Origin: Campylobacter ureolyticus ACS-301-V-Sch3b
GTDB taxonomy: Bacteria; Campylobacterota; Campylobacteria; Campylobacterales; Campylobacteraceae
Assembly (NCBI RefSeq): GCF_000413435.1
Contig: NZ_KE340327.1
Coordinates: forward strand, 319,667-383,666
Length of the DNA stretch: 64,000 bases
Direction: 5' to 3'
Position numbers and translations under genes: made by a program. Positions 16,225 through 26,288 of this stretch are shown piece after piece (position 1 is the stretch's first letter; each line of letters starts with the position of its first letter). A model generated the notes under the pieces. The model was not told where the DNA came from. It saw nothing but the letters and a program-made list of their open reading frames with translations, and made no database searches.

Positions 16225-17049
16225 TTAAATTTTTTTGATTGTTTGTTTATATTTTTTTAAACGATAATAATAAACAATTACACCTAAAATAAGCATTAAA
16301 AAAGATAAAATTTGCCCCATGCTAAAGCCTACAAATACACCAAGCTGGATATCTGGCTCTCTAAATATTTCACTTATAAATCTCATTAATGAATACAATA
16401 TAACATAAATAGATATTAGCTCTCCATCAAATTTCTTATATTTTTTATAAAAAATTAAAATTATAAAAATTAAAATGCCTTCTAAAAAAGCTTCATAAAG
16501 TTGGCTTGGGTGACGCAAAGCTCCATCCACATAAATTCCCCATGGAACTTCTGTGACTTTACCAAAAAGCTCTTTGTTTAAAAAATTTCCAATTCTTCCA
16601 AAAACATAAGCTAGCGGAACACTTAAAGCCACCAAATCAAGCAAAAGCCATAAATTTTCTTTATACTTTTTACAAAAAATATAAGTAGAAATCACAAAGC
16701 CAATTAAAGCGCCATGATAACTCATGCCACTAATCCCTACAAATTCACCATTATAAAATGGGTTAAAAATTTCCCAAGGATGAGTTAAATAAAAAATTTG
16801 CTCATTTGAATAGATAAAAATATATCCAAGTCTTGCACCCAAAATAACACCTATTTCAACAAATATGAAATATTTATCAAGCACTTCATCGCTAAAAGGA
16901 AAATTACTTCTTTTTGCGAAATATTTAGCTAAAAAAAGTGCTAGTAATAGCGCTATAACATACATAAGTCCATACCAATGCACTTTTAGGCCAAAAATTT
17001 CAAATGCCACTGGATCAAAATGGCTATAAATTTCATTCCACCAATTCAT
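16225..17049 (-). CDS. lgt: Prolipoprotein diacylglyceryl transferase
   Basis: A 274-residue membrane protein with seven likely helices. Lgt signature segments are present: [10 protein letters not shown] (catalytic-region His about 122), [15 protein letters not shown] (the Lgt box with its essential Arg) and RHPSQLYEA. It transfers diacylglycerol from phosphatidylglycerol to the lipobox cysteine of prolipoproteins. It lies directly upstream of frdCAB, as in C. jejuni, but is separated by a 77-bp promoter region. Confidence 0.96.
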   Translation of the reverse strand: MNWWNEIYSHFDPVAFEIFGLKVHWYGLMYVIALLLALFLAKYFAKRSNFPFSDEVLDKYFIFVEIGVILGARLGYIFIYSNEQIFYLTHPWEIFNPFYNGEFVGISGMSYHGALIGFVISTYIFCKKYKENLWLLLDLVALSVPLAYVFGRIGNFLNKELFGKVTEVPWGIYVDGALRHPSQLYEAFLEGILIFIILIFYKKYKKFDGELISIYVILYSLMRFISEIFREPDIQLGVFVGFSMGQILSFLMLILGVIVYYYRLKKYKQTIKKI

Positions 17050-17063
17050 ATTTTTCCAATTTT

Positions 17064-17603
17064 TTAAATTTTAAGCCCTAAAGTAGTTTTTAACATATTT
17101 AAGTAATCTTCTAAAAACCAGCCAAGTGCTTTATAGTAATCACTTTTTGATTTTGTTTTTAAAATTTCACTTAAAGCTCTAAAACTTTCCATAAAATATT
17201 TTGTTAAATAAAGACCTAAAAAATTATGTGTTTTTTCTCCATCATCGCTTTTTAAAATTGCTGCTAAAAATGCAAGCATATTTGCAGCATGGCTTTCATC
17301 TAGCTCTTTAAAAGGTTTTTGATATCTTGCTTTTTCAAAAAACAAACTCATATCTGTTTTACTTATAAGGCAGTAATAATCCATTTTAAAAAACTTTTTT
17401 AAATTATCATAGTCTTTGCAAATTTCACCATAGTCTTCTTTTAAAGCTTTTTGCCAAATTTCATGAGCTGTTTTATTGGATACTGTTTCATTTTGTAAAA
17501 TCCACTTAGGAGCCATTTTTTTAAAATTATCTTCGCTGATAACACCTTTAAAATTTGTAGCAAATATCACACAAATCATCGCATAAAGATCTCTTACTTT
17601 CAT
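17064..17603 (-). CDS. Unknown 179-residue helical protein, possibly TorD-like
   Basis: The family is not firmly recognised. The protein is all-helical and soluble. The segment [18 protein letters not shown] followed by [17 protein letters not shown] resembles the conserved core of TorD/NarJ-type chaperones (an ExxxDH-L-FLA pattern then a FL-HL-W-F helix), which insert molybdenum cofactor or fold redox enzymes. The match is loose and the length is slightly short. It sits 14 bp before lgt and 10 bp after the polymerase gene, in one operon. No molybdoenzyme gene is nearby. Confidence 0.4.
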   Translation of the reverse strand: MKVRDLYAMICVIFATNFKGVISEDNFKKMAPKWILQNETVSNKTAHEIWQKALKEDYGEICKDYDNLKKFFKMDYYCLISKTDMSLFFEKARYQKPFKELDESHAANMLAFLAAILKSDDGEKTHNFLGLYLTKYFMESFRALSEILKTKSKSDYYKALGWFLEDYLNMLKTTLGLKI

Positions 17604-17613
17604 ATTTTTCCTT

Positions 17614-18792
17614 TTAATTTTTAGCTTTTATCTCTTTTGCAAAAAGCAGTGAATTTACACCGTATTTTTCTCGTATAACTTGCACTGCCTTATCTATCTC
17701 AATATCACTTTGTTTTATCTCATTAAAAAGAGTTTTTTCTATATTTTTCTCTTCAACAAAACCACCAACTCCAACACTTATATAAATAATTGGCTTATTT
17801 ATAAACTCATCACATCTTTGAAAAAGCTCATTCATAATTTTATGCAAAACACTTTCATAAAATTTAAACTTATAAGTTAGAGATCTAGTGATAGTAATTT
17901 TATCTAAATATTTTATTTTGAGTTCAAATTTAGTTGGATTTTGACCAAATTTATAGATATCAAAACACAAATATCTACAAAGAATTAAAATTCGCCTTTT
18001 AATCTCATCTCTACTACTTACAGCTTTAAAAGTCCTGCCATGCGAAAAACTCTTTCTTTTTGAGTTTGTTTCGACTATGTTTTTACCATTTCCTATAATG
18101 TTTTCATATAATTTTATACCATTTTTACCAAGTTTTTCAAAAATAAATTTAGACTCTTTTACATCTCCTAGAGTAAAGATACCATACTTATTAAGGCGCT
18201 TTAAAGCGCTTTTTCCAACACCAGGAAATTTAGAAATATCAATATTTTTTAAAGTCGTATCAAGTTCATCTTTTTTTATAAATTTTATACCAAATGGTTT
18301 TGCCAAATCAGTTGCAAGCTTAGCTATAAATTTTGCATCACTTATGCCAATACTTGATGGAAGTTCAAATTTATTTAAAATTTCATTTTGTAAAAATTTG
18401 GCAAATTTTAATGGATCTTTCATAGCATTTGTTCCACTTAAATCCAAAAAAAACTCATCAATACTAAATTGCTCGATATCTGGAGTAAATGTATATAAAA
18501 ATTTATAAAGTTTTTTTGAAAGTTCTTTGTAAAAATGGTGATCTGATTTTACAACTATTAAATTTTTGCAAAGTATTTTAGCTTGTTTTAATACCATAGC
18601 AGACTTTACTCCATACTTTCTAGCCTCATAACTAGCACTTAAAACAACTGAATTGTTTATATCACCACTAGTTTCGCCAAAGTCTTCATTCAGCCCACCT
18701 CCAATAACAGCTACATTTTTACCAATTAAGCTTTTATCTTTTATCCTTGCAGCTGCTACAAAAAAGCAATCTAAATCAATGTGTAAAATCAA
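17614..18792 (-). CDS. Y-family DNA polymerase (DinB/ImpB type)
   Basis: A 392-residue protein. The palm starts HIDLDCFFVAA with the metal-binding D6 and D8 and the steric-gate aromatic at 10-11. The second acidic motif is FSIDEFFLD (about 105). A helix-hairpin-helix thumb follows (KFPGVGKSALKRLNKYGI), then the little-finger domain. It performs error-prone bypass of lesions. It has no beta-clamp tail that I can identify with confidence. It lies 8 bp downstream of ribB. Confidence 0.9.
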   Translation of the reverse strand: MILHIDLDCFFVAAARIKDKSLIGKNVAVIGGGLNEDFGETSGDINNSVVLSASYEARKYGVKSAMVLKQAKILCKNLIVVKSDHHFYKELSKKLYKFLYTFTPDIEQFSIDEFFLDLSGTNAMKDPLKFAKFLQNEILNKFELPSSIGISDAKFIAKLATDLAKPFGIKFIKKDELDTTLKNIDISKFPGVGKSALKRLNKYGIFTLGDVKESKFIFEKLGKNGIKLYENIIGNGKNIVETNSKRKSFSHGRTFKAVSSRDEIKRRILILCRYLCFDIYKFGQNPTKFELKIKYLDKITITRSLTYKFKFYESVLHKIMNELFQRCDEFINKPIIYISVGVGGFVEEKNIEKTLFNEIKQSDIEIDKAVQVIREKYGVNSLLFAKEIKAKN

Positions 18793-18800
18793 ATTTAAAC

Positions 18801-19811
18801 CTATTTATAGCCTATAATATCAAGTCCAAAACCGCTAAGTCCAGCAAAATCTCTATTATGACTTTTACTAATAATATTTATTTTTTCTATTTTTAAATGA
18901 GCTAAGATTTGAGCTCCTATACCATAATCCTTCATAGAGCCATTTTGAAGTGCGTCAAACATTATTAAAACCCCACCCTCGTTTTCTAAAATATCTAAGC
19001 TTCTTTTAAATTCATTAAATTTATCAGTTGTTAAAAACTCATAATCGCTTGAAATTTTATGAAATTTAACATTTGAAGTTTTTGAAATATCTCCAAAAAT
19101 ATAAACTCTTTGAATGTTGTTTTTATGGTCAATTACCTCATAAAACTTAACCTTAATGCCAGCTAATTCTCCATATTTTAATTCGCTAAATTTTATCAAA
19201 GTCTCATTTTTTAGACGGTATTTTACTAAATCAGCCACGCTTACCATGTTTAAATTAAATTTTTTACAAAATTTATCTAAATCATCTCTTCTTGCCATGG
19301 TTCCATCTTCATTTACTATTTCGCAAATTACACTTACTGGGGCAAGTCCAGCAAGTTTGCAAAGATCAATGCTTGCTTCTGTGTGACCAATTCTTTCAAG
19401 CACTCCACCATCTTTTGCAATTAATGGAAAAATATGTCCTGGAAAGACAAAATCATCTTTTGTCGAAGTTGAAAAATTTGTAATTAGCTTTATAGTCATA
19501 TCACGCTCAACTGCACTTACTCCAGTTGTTGCTTTTTTGGCATCAACTGTTATAGTAAAAGCGGTTTCGTGATTTGAAGTATTATCTTTTACCATAAGAT
19601 CAAAACCAAGTTTTTTAGCAATTTCTTTATTAACTGGTGTGCATAAAACTCCTTTTGCGTGAGTTATGGCAAAATTTACTTTCTCAACATCACTAAAAGC
19701 TCCAGCAAAAACTAAGTCTCCTTCATTTTCTCTATCCTCATCATCAACAACTACTATCATTTTCCCATTTTTTATATCTTTTATAGCTTCTTCTATACTC
19801 GCAAAACCCAT
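18801..19811 (-). CDS. ribB: 3,4-dihydroxy-2-butanone 4-phosphate synthase with degenerate GTP cyclohydrolase II domain
   Basis: A 336-residue RibBA-shaped protein. The N-terminal half is a full DHBP synthase: VVDDEDRENEGDL (about 22-34, metal and substrate acids), a catalytic-loop His in ITHAKGVLC and GHTEASIDLCKLAG. The C-terminal half (from about 205) has the GTP cyclohydrolase II outline, but its Cys-x2-GD-x8-Cys-x-Cys zinc site is absent. So only the DHBP step of riboflavin synthesis is expected, and a separate RibA must supply the other precursor. The same arrangement is known in Campylobacter and Helicobacter. Confidence 0.92.
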   Translation of the reverse strand: MGFASIEEAIKDIKNGKMIVVVDDEDRENEGDLVFAGAFSDVEKVNFAITHAKGVLCTPVNKEIAKKLGFDLMVKDNTSNHETAFTITVDAKKATTGVSAVERDMTIKLITNFSTSTKDDFVFPGHIFPLIAKDGGVLERIGHTEASIDLCKLAGLAPVSVICEIVNEDGTMARRDDLDKFCKKFNLNMVSVADLVKYRLKNETLIKFSELKYGELAGIKVKFYEVIDHKNNIQRVYIFGDISKTSNVKFHKISSDYEFLTTDKFNEFKRSLDILENEGGVLIMFDALQNGSMKDYGIGAQILAHLKIEKINIISKSHNRDFAGLSGFGLDIIGYK

Positions 19812-19824
19812 TTTTTTCTCCTTA

Positions 19825-20322
19825 TTATTTTAGTTCTTCAAAACCTAATTGAATTTTTTCATAAATATCTCCAAAAGGCACACCATTTACTCTAACACAG
19901 CCTATTGTAGTTATAAAATTTGTATCCCCATTCCATCTTGGAACTAAATGATAATGCACATGCTGGGCAATCCCTGCTCCTGCTGCACTTCCTAAATTCA
20001 TGCCTATATTTACGCCACTTGCACCGATATATTTTTTTAAGACTTCAACACCTTTTTTAACAAATTTGCTCATTTCAGTCCAAATTTCATCATCTAAACC
20101 CTCAATATTGTCAATATGCTTATAAGGAATTACCATAAAAGCTCCGGGGCTGTATGGATATAAATTCATCACACCAAAACAGTATTTTGCTCTAAAAATA
20201 ACACCATTTTTTTCATCATTTTCTCTACCATTTACAATATCACAAAATACACATTCACTTTTTTTATGACTAAAATATTCGCTTCTCCAAGGAGCGCAAA
20301 GATATTCTAACTTATTGCCCAT
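19825..20322 (-). CDS. HIT family nucleotide hydrolase/transferase
   Basis: A 165-residue protein. The histidine triad is HVHYHLVPRW (H121, H123, H125), with a paired CVFC (C24, C27) near the N-terminus that probably binds zinc, as in HIT/Ap4A phosphorylase-like members. The length and the long N-terminus fit the Ap4A-phosphorylase branch rather than Hint. It probably cleaves dinucleoside polyphosphates or nucleotide adducts in the cytoplasm. It lies between trpC and ribB in a leftward operon. Confidence 0.85.
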   Translation of the reverse strand: MGNKLEYLCAPWRSEYFSHKKSECVFCDIVNGRENDEKNGVIFRAKYCFGVMNLYPYSPGAFMVIPYKHIDNIEGLDDEIWTEMSKFVKKGVEVLKKYIGASGVNIGMNLGSAAGAGIAQHVHYHLVPRWNGDTNFITTIGCVRVNGVPFGDIYEKIQLGFEELK

Positions 20323-20345
20323 TTTAATTCCTTTTTTTTAAAAAA

Positions 20346-21134
20346 TTATTCTAAACCTTTCATTTTTAAAACAGCTTTTTTAACATTGTCTTGTCTCATA
20401 AAAGTTTCACCTATTAAAAATGCATCAACACCGATTTTATGCAATTGTTTTAATTGCTCACTGTCTTTTAGCCCACTTTCAGCAACGATTATTTTATCTT
20501 TTGGAATAAGTGGAATCAAATCAGAACTTAAGCTCATATTCATCTTAAAAGTTTGCAAATCTCTGTGATTTATACCAAATATCTTTGCTCCAGCAAAAAT
20601 AGCATTTTTAACATCTTTTTTATCATGTGTTTCAACCAAAGCCTCAAGCCCTAATCTATGAGCAAATTCAAGCAAATTTTTAAGCTCATTTTTGCTTAGT
20701 GCTTTGGCAATTAATAAAATAAAATCAGCCCCATAAACTAAACTTTCCAAAATTTGATATTCATCAACAATAAAATCTTTTCTTAAAATTGGTATTTTTG
20801 TATAGCGTCTAATTTGTGGGATAAACTCTAAATTTCCTTTGAAATAGTGTGGCTCTGTTAAAACAGAAAAAGCATTTGCTCCACCTTTTTCATACTCTAC
20901 TGCAATATTTACTGGCTCAAAATCATCTCTTATAACGCCTTTACTAGGACTTGCTTTTTTGATTTCAGCTATTATTTTAAATTTATCTTTTTCTTCTGTT
21001 TTTAAAGCAGTTATTACATCTCTTGGGATAAAAGGATTAGCCGAAAGGCTTCTACCAAGAACATCAAAAGGGATATCTTTTTTTCTTTTTTCTAAATCAG
21101 ATTTTGTTTTTTTTAAAATTTCATCAAGTATCAT
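20346..21134 (-). CDS. trpC: Indole-3-glycerol phosphate synthase
   Basis: A 262-residue TIM-barrel protein from ATG 21134, whose ATGA overlaps the stop of the upstream TPR gene; an eight-residue upstream extension is unlikely. Family residues are visible: [15 protein letters not shown] (catalytic Lys), [34 protein letters not shown] and IVAESGL. It closes the indole ring in tryptophan synthesis. No other trp gene is in the window, so the pathway is dispersed. Confidence 0.96.
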   Translation of the reverse strand: MILDEILKKTKSDLEKRKKDIPFDVLGRSLSANPFIPRDVITALKTEEKDKFKIIAEIKKASPSKGVIRDDFEPVNIAVEYEKGGANAFSVLTEPHYFKGNLEFIPQIRRYTKIPILRKDFIVDEYQILESLVYGADFILLIAKALSKNELKNLLEFAHRLGLEALVETHDKKDVKNAIFAGAKIFGINHRDLQTFKMNMSLSSDLIPLIPKDKIIVAESGLKDSEQLKQLHKIGVDAFLIGETFMRQDNVKKAVLKMKGLE

Positions 21135-22393
21135 TTTATATCTCCGCTCTTTAAACACTTATTTATAGCCTCAAGATGCTCTTTTGCCTCGCTACTGTTT
21201 AAAAAATCACTAAATTTATAGCTGATTTGCTTCATAATTTCATCAGCTTTTTTACACTCTTTTAACTTATAATACCCCCAAGCAAGCGAATCTAAATAAT
21301 AAGGAGAATCTGGCTCTTTTAAAAGTGCCTTTTTAACAAGCTCAATGCCTTTTTTATAATCAACATCATGATCAATCAATAAGTATCCATAATAGTTTTC
21401 ATAAGTTGCATTATTTAAGTCTTTAATAGATTTATCAAATTTATCTAAAATCTCTTTTAGTAATTTTTGATTTACATTAGGAGCATTTTTTTCATATAAA
21501 TTCATCGCTTCTAGTGCTAAAAACTCTGTATCATTTGTCTTTTTAAAAAACTCTTTTGATAGTTTTATGGCCTCATCATTTTGTTTTAAAAAACCATATA
21601 ATTCAACTAGCATTTTATTTTTATAGTCATATTTTTTCAACAAATCTACAGCCTTATCATACTCTTCAAAGGTTATGTAAAAACTAAGAATATAGTCTAA
21701 AAATTTGTTATTTTTTGTATCTTCATAAAGCTCTTCGCAAATTTTTACAACCATGTCAAAGTCATTTTGTTGTCTATAAATATCAACTAACATACTACAG
21801 ACTGCCAAAGAACAGCCATTTTCTTTCTTATAGCTTTCTAGCTCTTTTAATGCCTCATCTGTTTGTTTCATACTTAATAAAACTTTTACATATCTTAAAA
21901 AATTTATCTCGTTTTCATCTAACTCATAGGCTTTTTTATAGCTTTTAAAAGTTTCATTTTGCAAATTTAAAACTTCTTCTATTTTTCCTAAAATAATAAA
22001 ACTTCTTGAGCTATTATCTACTTTAGTAAGATTTCTTGCTAAATTTAAAGCTTCATAAAGGCTATTTTTAGATAAAAGATAGGCTATTTTTATCCTTAAA
22101 AACTCATCATCATCTTTTAATACAGTACTTCCTTTTTCAAGATAAAAACCTAAATTTGTAAAATCCTCATAATTATAAAGTATCTTTATAACCTCTTTTA
22201 AATACTCAGGTTTTTTTGTCTTGTCATATAAATATGTAAAAATTGAAACTGAATCTTTTGGGTCTTTTTCTTCTAGTAAAAGCGCTTTAAATACATTTAA
22301 GCTTTCATCGTAAGATTTTGTATCAAAGGCATTTAAATTTACACAAAAAAGTGCTATAAAAAGGCATTTTATAATTGTTTTACACCTATGCAT
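21131..22393 (-). CDS. TPR-repeat protein with N-terminal signal peptide
   Basis: A 420-residue protein. The N-terminus [18 protein letters not shown] is a signal peptide, possibly cleaved after NA. Helical pairs of about 34 residues continue through the protein, and the best TPR consensus is near the end ([20 protein letters not shown], about 370-389). It is probably a periplasmic scaffold. It overlaps the YkgJ-type gene upstream by 25 bp and trpC downstream by 4 bp. Confidence 0.75.
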   Translation of the reverse strand: MHRCKTIIKCLFIALFCVNLNAFDTKSYDESLNVFKALLLEEKDPKDSVSIFTYLYDKTKKPEYLKEVIKILYNYEDFTNLGFYLEKGSTVLKDDDEFLRIKIAYLLSKNSLYEALNLARNLTKVDNSSRSFIILGKIEEVLNLQNETFKSYKKAYELDENEINFLRYVKVLLSMKQTDEALKELESYKKENGCSLAVCSMLVDIYRQQNDFDMVVKICEELYEDTKNNKFLDYILSFYITFEEYDKAVDLLKKYDYKNKMLVELYGFLKQNDEAIKLSKEFFKKTNDTEFLALEAMNLYEKNAPNVNQKLLKEILDKFDKSIKDLNNATYENYYGYLLIDHDVDYKKGIELVKKALLKEPDSPYYLDSLAWGYYKLKECKKADEIMKQISYKFSDFLNSSEAKEHLEAINKCLKSGDIK

Positions 22394-22740
22394 TCTTTCT
22401 CCAATTCATTATAATTTTTCTTGAAATATTCCCAAAACGGAAAAGTTCTGCACTGCTTTGGGCGATATTCATAAATAGAACAATTTAGATTTTTTTCATC
22501 AAAAAAAGCACATTTATAACCATTTTTATAAACGCTTTCTTTTATACTATACCTAACTCCAAATTTTTCTAAATATTTAAATTTAAACTCATCAAAGCTT
22601 AAATTTAAATATTTTGCCAAAGCTTTAATTTCACTTTCATCTATCCAAATATAACCACTTTCTCCAGTGCAGCACTTTCCTTTGCAAATTTCGCATTTTT
22701 TTTCATCAAAGCAATAATTAAACCCATCTTTTTTAATCAT
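22369..22740 (-). CDS. YkgJ-type cysteine-cluster (zinc/iron-binding) protein
   Basis: A 123-residue protein with the YkgJ cysteine pattern: CEICKGKCCTG (about 16-26), then CAFFDEKNLNCSIYEYRPKQCRTFPFWE (about 78-105) and a late Cys (about 117). These small proteins probably bind a metal ion or Fe-S cluster; the biological role is not known. It overlaps the methyltransferase upstream by 8 bp. Confidence 0.82.
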   Translation of the reverse strand: MIKKDGFNYCFDEKKCEICKGKCCTGESGYIWIDESEIKALAKYLNLSFDEFKFKYLEKFGVRYSIKESVYKNGYKCAFFDEKNLNCSIYEYRPKQCRTFPFWEYFKKNYNELEKECIGVKQL

Positions 22741-23443
22741 AATTTTTACCTAAAACAATATCTTTACTTTCTAAATTGGCTTTTTTAAAAAGTTTTAAAG
22801 CCTCTTTTGTATAGCCATTTTCATCACTTAAATAAAATCCCTCATCAACCAAACATAAAGATTTTGAACTTTTCTTTGCCTCTATCAAGGCAATTTTTGC
22901 TTTTTTACCAATTTTTGGATAAATAAATTTGAGTTTTGTCATGCAAAATTTATTTTTTAAAAGTAAATAAGCTACATTCATAAGCTGTTTTGCATCATAA
23001 CAAAATATAAGAGATCCGTGCGATTTAAGATGAGTGCTTGAGTTTTGGATTAAATCACTTAGGCTTAAATTTGATGAATATCTGCTTATATTTAGATGTA
23101 AATTTTCACTTTTTATAACTCCATCGTGATAATATGGTGGATTTGAGATGATTGCATCATATCTTTTATCGCTTTTAAACTCTTTAAAATCAGCAAGAAT
23201 AGTATTTATATCAAGTCTGTTTTTGCCCGAGTTTATTTCACATAATTTTATATTTTCTTTTTGTATGTCCATTAAAGTTAAATTTGCATTTTTTAAATCT
23301 CTTTTTAATAAAAGTCCTAAAACTCCACATCCAGCCCCAACTTCTAAAATATCACCTCTTGGATTAATATCAAAAATAAAATTATAAAGCATGATGGTAT
23401 CACTATTGTAGCGATAGCCATCTTTTAGTTGATAAATTATCAT
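22733..23443 (-). CDS. TrmN6-type N6-adenine methyltransferase (tRNA1Val A37)
   Basis: A 236-residue protein. The SAM-binding motif I is DILEVGAGCGVLGLLL (about 31-46) and the N6-amino methylase motif is SNPPYYHDG (about 99-107). The N-terminal DGYRYNSDTIMLYNF matches the substrate-region signature of TrmN6/YfiC enzymes, which methylate A37 of tRNA-Val. Specificity is inferred from that signature; a HemK-like role is less likely because of length. Confidence 0.8.
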   Translation of the reverse strand: MIIYQLKDGYRYNSDTIMLYNFIFDINPRGDILEVGAGCGVLGLLLKRDLKNANLTLMDIQKENIKLCEINSGKNRLDINTILADFKEFKSDKRYDAIISNPPYYHDGVIKSENLHLNISRYSSNLSLSDLIQNSSTHLKSHGSLIFCYDAKQLMNVAYLLLKNKFCMTKLKFIYPKIGKKAKIALIEAKKSSKSLCLVDEGFYLSDENGYTKEALKLFKKANLESKDIVLGKNYD

Positions 23444-24393
23444 AAAGAGTTTATATGATTTACAATTTTACTTGAGTGATTTAGGGCAAATACTATTGAT
23501 CCGCCATTTTTTGTTATTAAATCACCACCAATATAAAGACCTTTGATATGTGTTTGGCAATTTTCATCAACTATTGGAATACCATTTTCATCTATTTCAA
23601 CATCTGAGTTTTTTAAAAAATCAACCGGAGTTGTGCCACCTATGGCATAAATAACTCTATCATAAACAAACTCTTTGCCATCTTTAAATTTAACAACAAC
23701 TTTTCCCTCTTCATTTTCAAGACTTTCAATATCTGAGTTTAATCTTAAAATAATATTTCCATATCTTTCTTCATGGGCGATATCTTTTAAATTTATCGCA
23801 TTTAATCTTGTAAAATTACTTTTTCTATAAGCAAGTGTTACAATATTATTACTAGAAAGGCTTATAGCATATTCAACAGCTGAATTTCCACCACCTACAA
23901 CTAAAATCTTTTCATGACTTCCGCACTTATCAAGATTAAAATTTACAACGGGATTTAGTGACCTTGGAATTTTATAATCAGGCTTATTAGGTTTTCCCAT
24001 TCTTCCTATTGCAATTATTACTTTTTTAGCGTAATAATGAGCTTTTGGAGCATAAATTTCAAACAATCCATCTTCATTTTTTTTAACTTTTTCAACTTCT
24101 GTATTAAAAAATGCATCAATATCTTCACTATCCAAAAGGGTATCAAAATAGTTTAAAACATCTTCTTTTGTGCCAGTTTCAAACTTTACCATACCTTTTG
24201 TTTCGCTATCTAAGCCCTTATATTCTTTATCAACTCTTTTATTTTCTTTATAAAAAGTTCTTATTGTTTGAGAGTGGTTTGAGCCTTTTTCAAGAAGTAA
24301 GACTTTATTAATTCCACTTATTTTGGCCTCCACAACCGAGGCTAGCCCACACGGTCCGCCACCTATAATGGCAAGGTCATAAATTGTTTGCAT
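23440..24393 (-). CDS. FAD/NAD(P)-dependent reductase, thioredoxin-reductase fold without CxxC
   Basis: A 317-residue two-dinucleotide-fold protein: IIGGGPCGLASV (about 9-20) for FAD and ILVVGGGNSAVEYAI (about 163-177) for NAD(P). YAIGGTTPVDFL and GLYIGGDL close the FAD domain. The redox-active CxxC of thioredoxin reductase is absent, as in YpdA-like disulfide reductases and ferredoxin/flavodoxin reductases. It heads the leftward operon that includes the TrmN-type, YkgJ-type and trpC genes, with an ATGA-type junction to the next gene. The electron acceptor is unknown. Confidence 0.75.
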   Translation of the reverse strand: MQTIYDLAIIGGGPCGLASVVEAKISGINKVLLLEKGSNHSQTIRTFYKENKRVDKEYKGLDSETKGMVKFETGTKEDVLNYFDTLLDSEDIDAFFNTEVEKVKKNEDGLFEIYAPKAHYYAKKVIIAIGRMGKPNKPDYKIPRSLNPVVNFNLDKCGSHEKILVVGGGNSAVEYAISLSSNNIVTLAYRKSNFTRLNAINLKDIAHEERYGNIILRLNSDIESLENEEGKVVVKFKDGKEFVYDRVIYAIGGTTPVDFLKNSDVEIDENGIPIVDENCQTHIKGLYIGGDLITKNGGSIVFALNHSSKIVNHINSL

Positions 24394-24533
24394 AATATTA
24401 CCTTTTTGTAAATCATTTTAAAGCTATATTATAATACCATTTTGATAAACAAATGCAAATATCCAAAGTCATTTTTACCAAATTAAATAAAATGTAAAAA
24501 ATAGTAATAATAGCTTTAATATTTTATTTAAAT
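24394..24533. other. Intergenic region after rnpB, no gene
   Basis: About 140 bp of AT-rich sequence between the 3' end of RNase P RNA and the reductase start. It should contain the reductase promoter; no distinct box was chosen. Confidence 0.4.
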
Positions 24534-24860
24534 TTCGGTGCAACTATAAGCCGAGTTCTGTTTTTCAAACGATCATTTATCTAGACTAAATTTTACAATT
24601 TAGTTCAAGCGAAGGGTTTTATTCTAAGATTAAACCATCCCTTCTTGCTGCAAGTTGGGTTTGCAAAGCCGTTGATGTTACCAAAAACGCTGGTAGGCTC
24701 TTACCCCACCATTTCACCTTTTCCACCTCATCAAAATAAAGTGGTAGTTTACTTTCTGTTGCACTATCCCTTGGGTTACCCCAGCCATTCGTTAAATGGA
24801 ACTACATCTTAGAGCAGCTCGGACTTTCCTCGTATTAACGCGATCGTTCATTGCACCGAA
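24534..24860 (-). ncRNA. rnpB: RNase P RNA (type A)
   Basis: On the minus strand the conserved 5' region reads GAGGAAAGTCCGAGCTGCTC, and the 3' region reads GAACTCGGCTTATAGTTGCA. The P1 stem pairs CGGTGCAA (24858-24851) with TTGCACCG (24543-24536). The conserved core GGGGTAACCCAAGGGATAGT is near 24770. Ends are estimated from P1, giving about 327 nt. The RNA is the catalytic part of the tRNA 5' processing enzyme. Confidence 0.93.
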
Positions 24861-24895
24861 AGGTTGATTTTAACATATTTTTCCTAAGTTTTGTT

Positions 24896-26233
24896 TTAAC
24901 CTTGTAAAACATCCCTTGCGCATTCTCGTGAATTTTTAATACAATCATTCATAGCAACACCCTTATAGGCGTTTGAGTTTAAATAAAGTCCTTTTATTTG
25001 CCTTATATCTTTAAAAATTTCAGCCACATTTGATAAGTGACCTAAATTATAATTTGGTATGCCTTTTTCGTGTCTTTTTACGTATGTCATTACCGGCTCA
25101 TCAGAAATTCCCATCGTATTTCTTATGCCAAGTCTTGCAAGCTCAACTAATGTTTTTTCATCTTTTAAGGCTAGATCTTTATCCCTTTGACCGCCTATCA
25201 TAACGCGAAGTAAAACCTTACCATCAGGTGCTCTATCAAAAAATATCGAGCTATCCCATAAAATTCCCAGCACTGGTTGCTTTGATGAACTTGTTGTTAA
25301 AAGTCCAAAACCTCTTAAAGCGTGATCAAGGTTTTCATATCCAAGCCCAACTACAGAAATAGGAGTGTATTCAATAGCTTTTAGTCTTTTTGAAGTATCT
25401 GGAAGAAGCTTGTTTAAAAGCTCGCAAGTTCTATAAGCAGGAGTTGAAATAATAACTTTATCAAACTCTAAATTTTTATCACCATTTAGTATAAATTTAT
25501 CATCTTTTTTTTCTATTTTTGAAATTTCAAAATTCGTAATAATCTTAGCGTTTGACTTTTTGGCAATTTCCTTTATTAAAGTCTCACATCCACCTTTAAA
25601 ACTCATTAAAACTCCACTTGGAGCAGCACTTTTGGCTCTCATAGCAAGCATTGCTTTTATAAGTCCGCCATATTTTTTTTCCATAGCTGTTATCTTCTCA
25701 AAACTTGCATTAACTGAAATTTTATCAGGACTTGAGCCATAAACTCCTGCAACCATTGGATCTAAAAAAGTTTCAGTTAATTCTTTTCCAACTCTTCTAT
25801 AACCAAACTCTTGCAGTGTTTCTTCCATGTCATCTTTTTTTTGCGGTATAAAATACTCACATGCAACTCTGATTTTTCCAAGTGGCGACATAATCCCACT
25901 TAAAAAGAAATCTTTTGCACTCTCTGGCATTTTATAAAGCTTATCTTTATAAATAAATCTAACTCTTGCATTGTCATTACTCTTTAAAAGTAAATTTTCT
26001 ATGCCTGCATATTTTAAAAGCTCTAAGGTATCAGGTCTATTTGATAAAAAACCATTAGTTCCTTCTTCAACTAAAAACCCTTTTATGTTTTTAGTTCTCA
26101 TTTTTCCACCAAGTTCTTTTTCTTTTTCAAAAACTGTTATATCGTATTTATCACCATCGCTATTACCAAAAAAATTTAGATAAAAAGCTGTTGTTAAGCC
26201 ACTTATCCCTCCGCCGATGACTGCTATTTTCAT
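24896..26233 (-). CDS. Protoporphyrinogen oxidase (HemY/PPOX type)
   Basis: A 445-residue protein with the FAD fold at the very N-terminus (IAVIGGGISGLTTAFYL), EEGTNGFLSNRPDTLEL, a C-terminal GLYLNSNAYKGVAMNDCIKN with the GV-x-D FAD contact, and the middle KGGCETLIKEIAKK. Length and motifs match oxygen-dependent-type PPOX, which makes protoporphyrin IX; the coproporphyrinogen oxidase variant (HemY of Gram-positives) is an alternative. It probably acts at the membrane surface. It is upstream of rnpB with 35 bp between. Confidence 0.85.
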   Translation of the reverse strand: MKIAVIGGGISGLTTAFYLNFFGNSDGDKYDITVFEKEKELGGKMRTKNIKGFLVEEGTNGFLSNRPDTLELLKYAGIENLLLKSNDNARVRFIYKDKLYKMPESAKDFFLSGIMSPLGKIRVACEYFIPQKKDDMEETLQEFGYRRVGKELTETFLDPMVAGVYGSSPDKISVNASFEKITAMEKKYGGLIKAMLAMRAKSAAPSGVLMSFKGGCETLIKEIAKKSNAKIITNFEISKIEKKDDKFILNGDKNLEFDKVIISTPAYRTCELLNKLLPDTSKRLKAIEYTPISVVGLGYENLDHALRGFGLLTTSSSKQPVLGILWDSSIFFDRAPDGKVLLRVMIGGQRDKDLALKDEKTLVELARLGIRNTMGISDEPVMTYVKRHEKGIPNYNLGHLSNVAEIFKDIRQIKGLYLNSNAYKGVAMNDCIKNSRECARDVLQG

Positions 26234-26288
26234 ACTCTCTCCTTGTAAATTTAAACCTTATATTACAATAAATTTATAAAAACTTGAC

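Noticed and set aside
18077..18508. A 143-codon frame on the plus strand
   Set aside because: It lies antisense inside the Y-family polymerase gene, has no ribosome site and shows the low-complexity composition of reverse-strand frames in AT-rich genes.
20386..20568. Sixty-codon plus-strand frame
   Set aside because: Antisense to trpC with no start signal.
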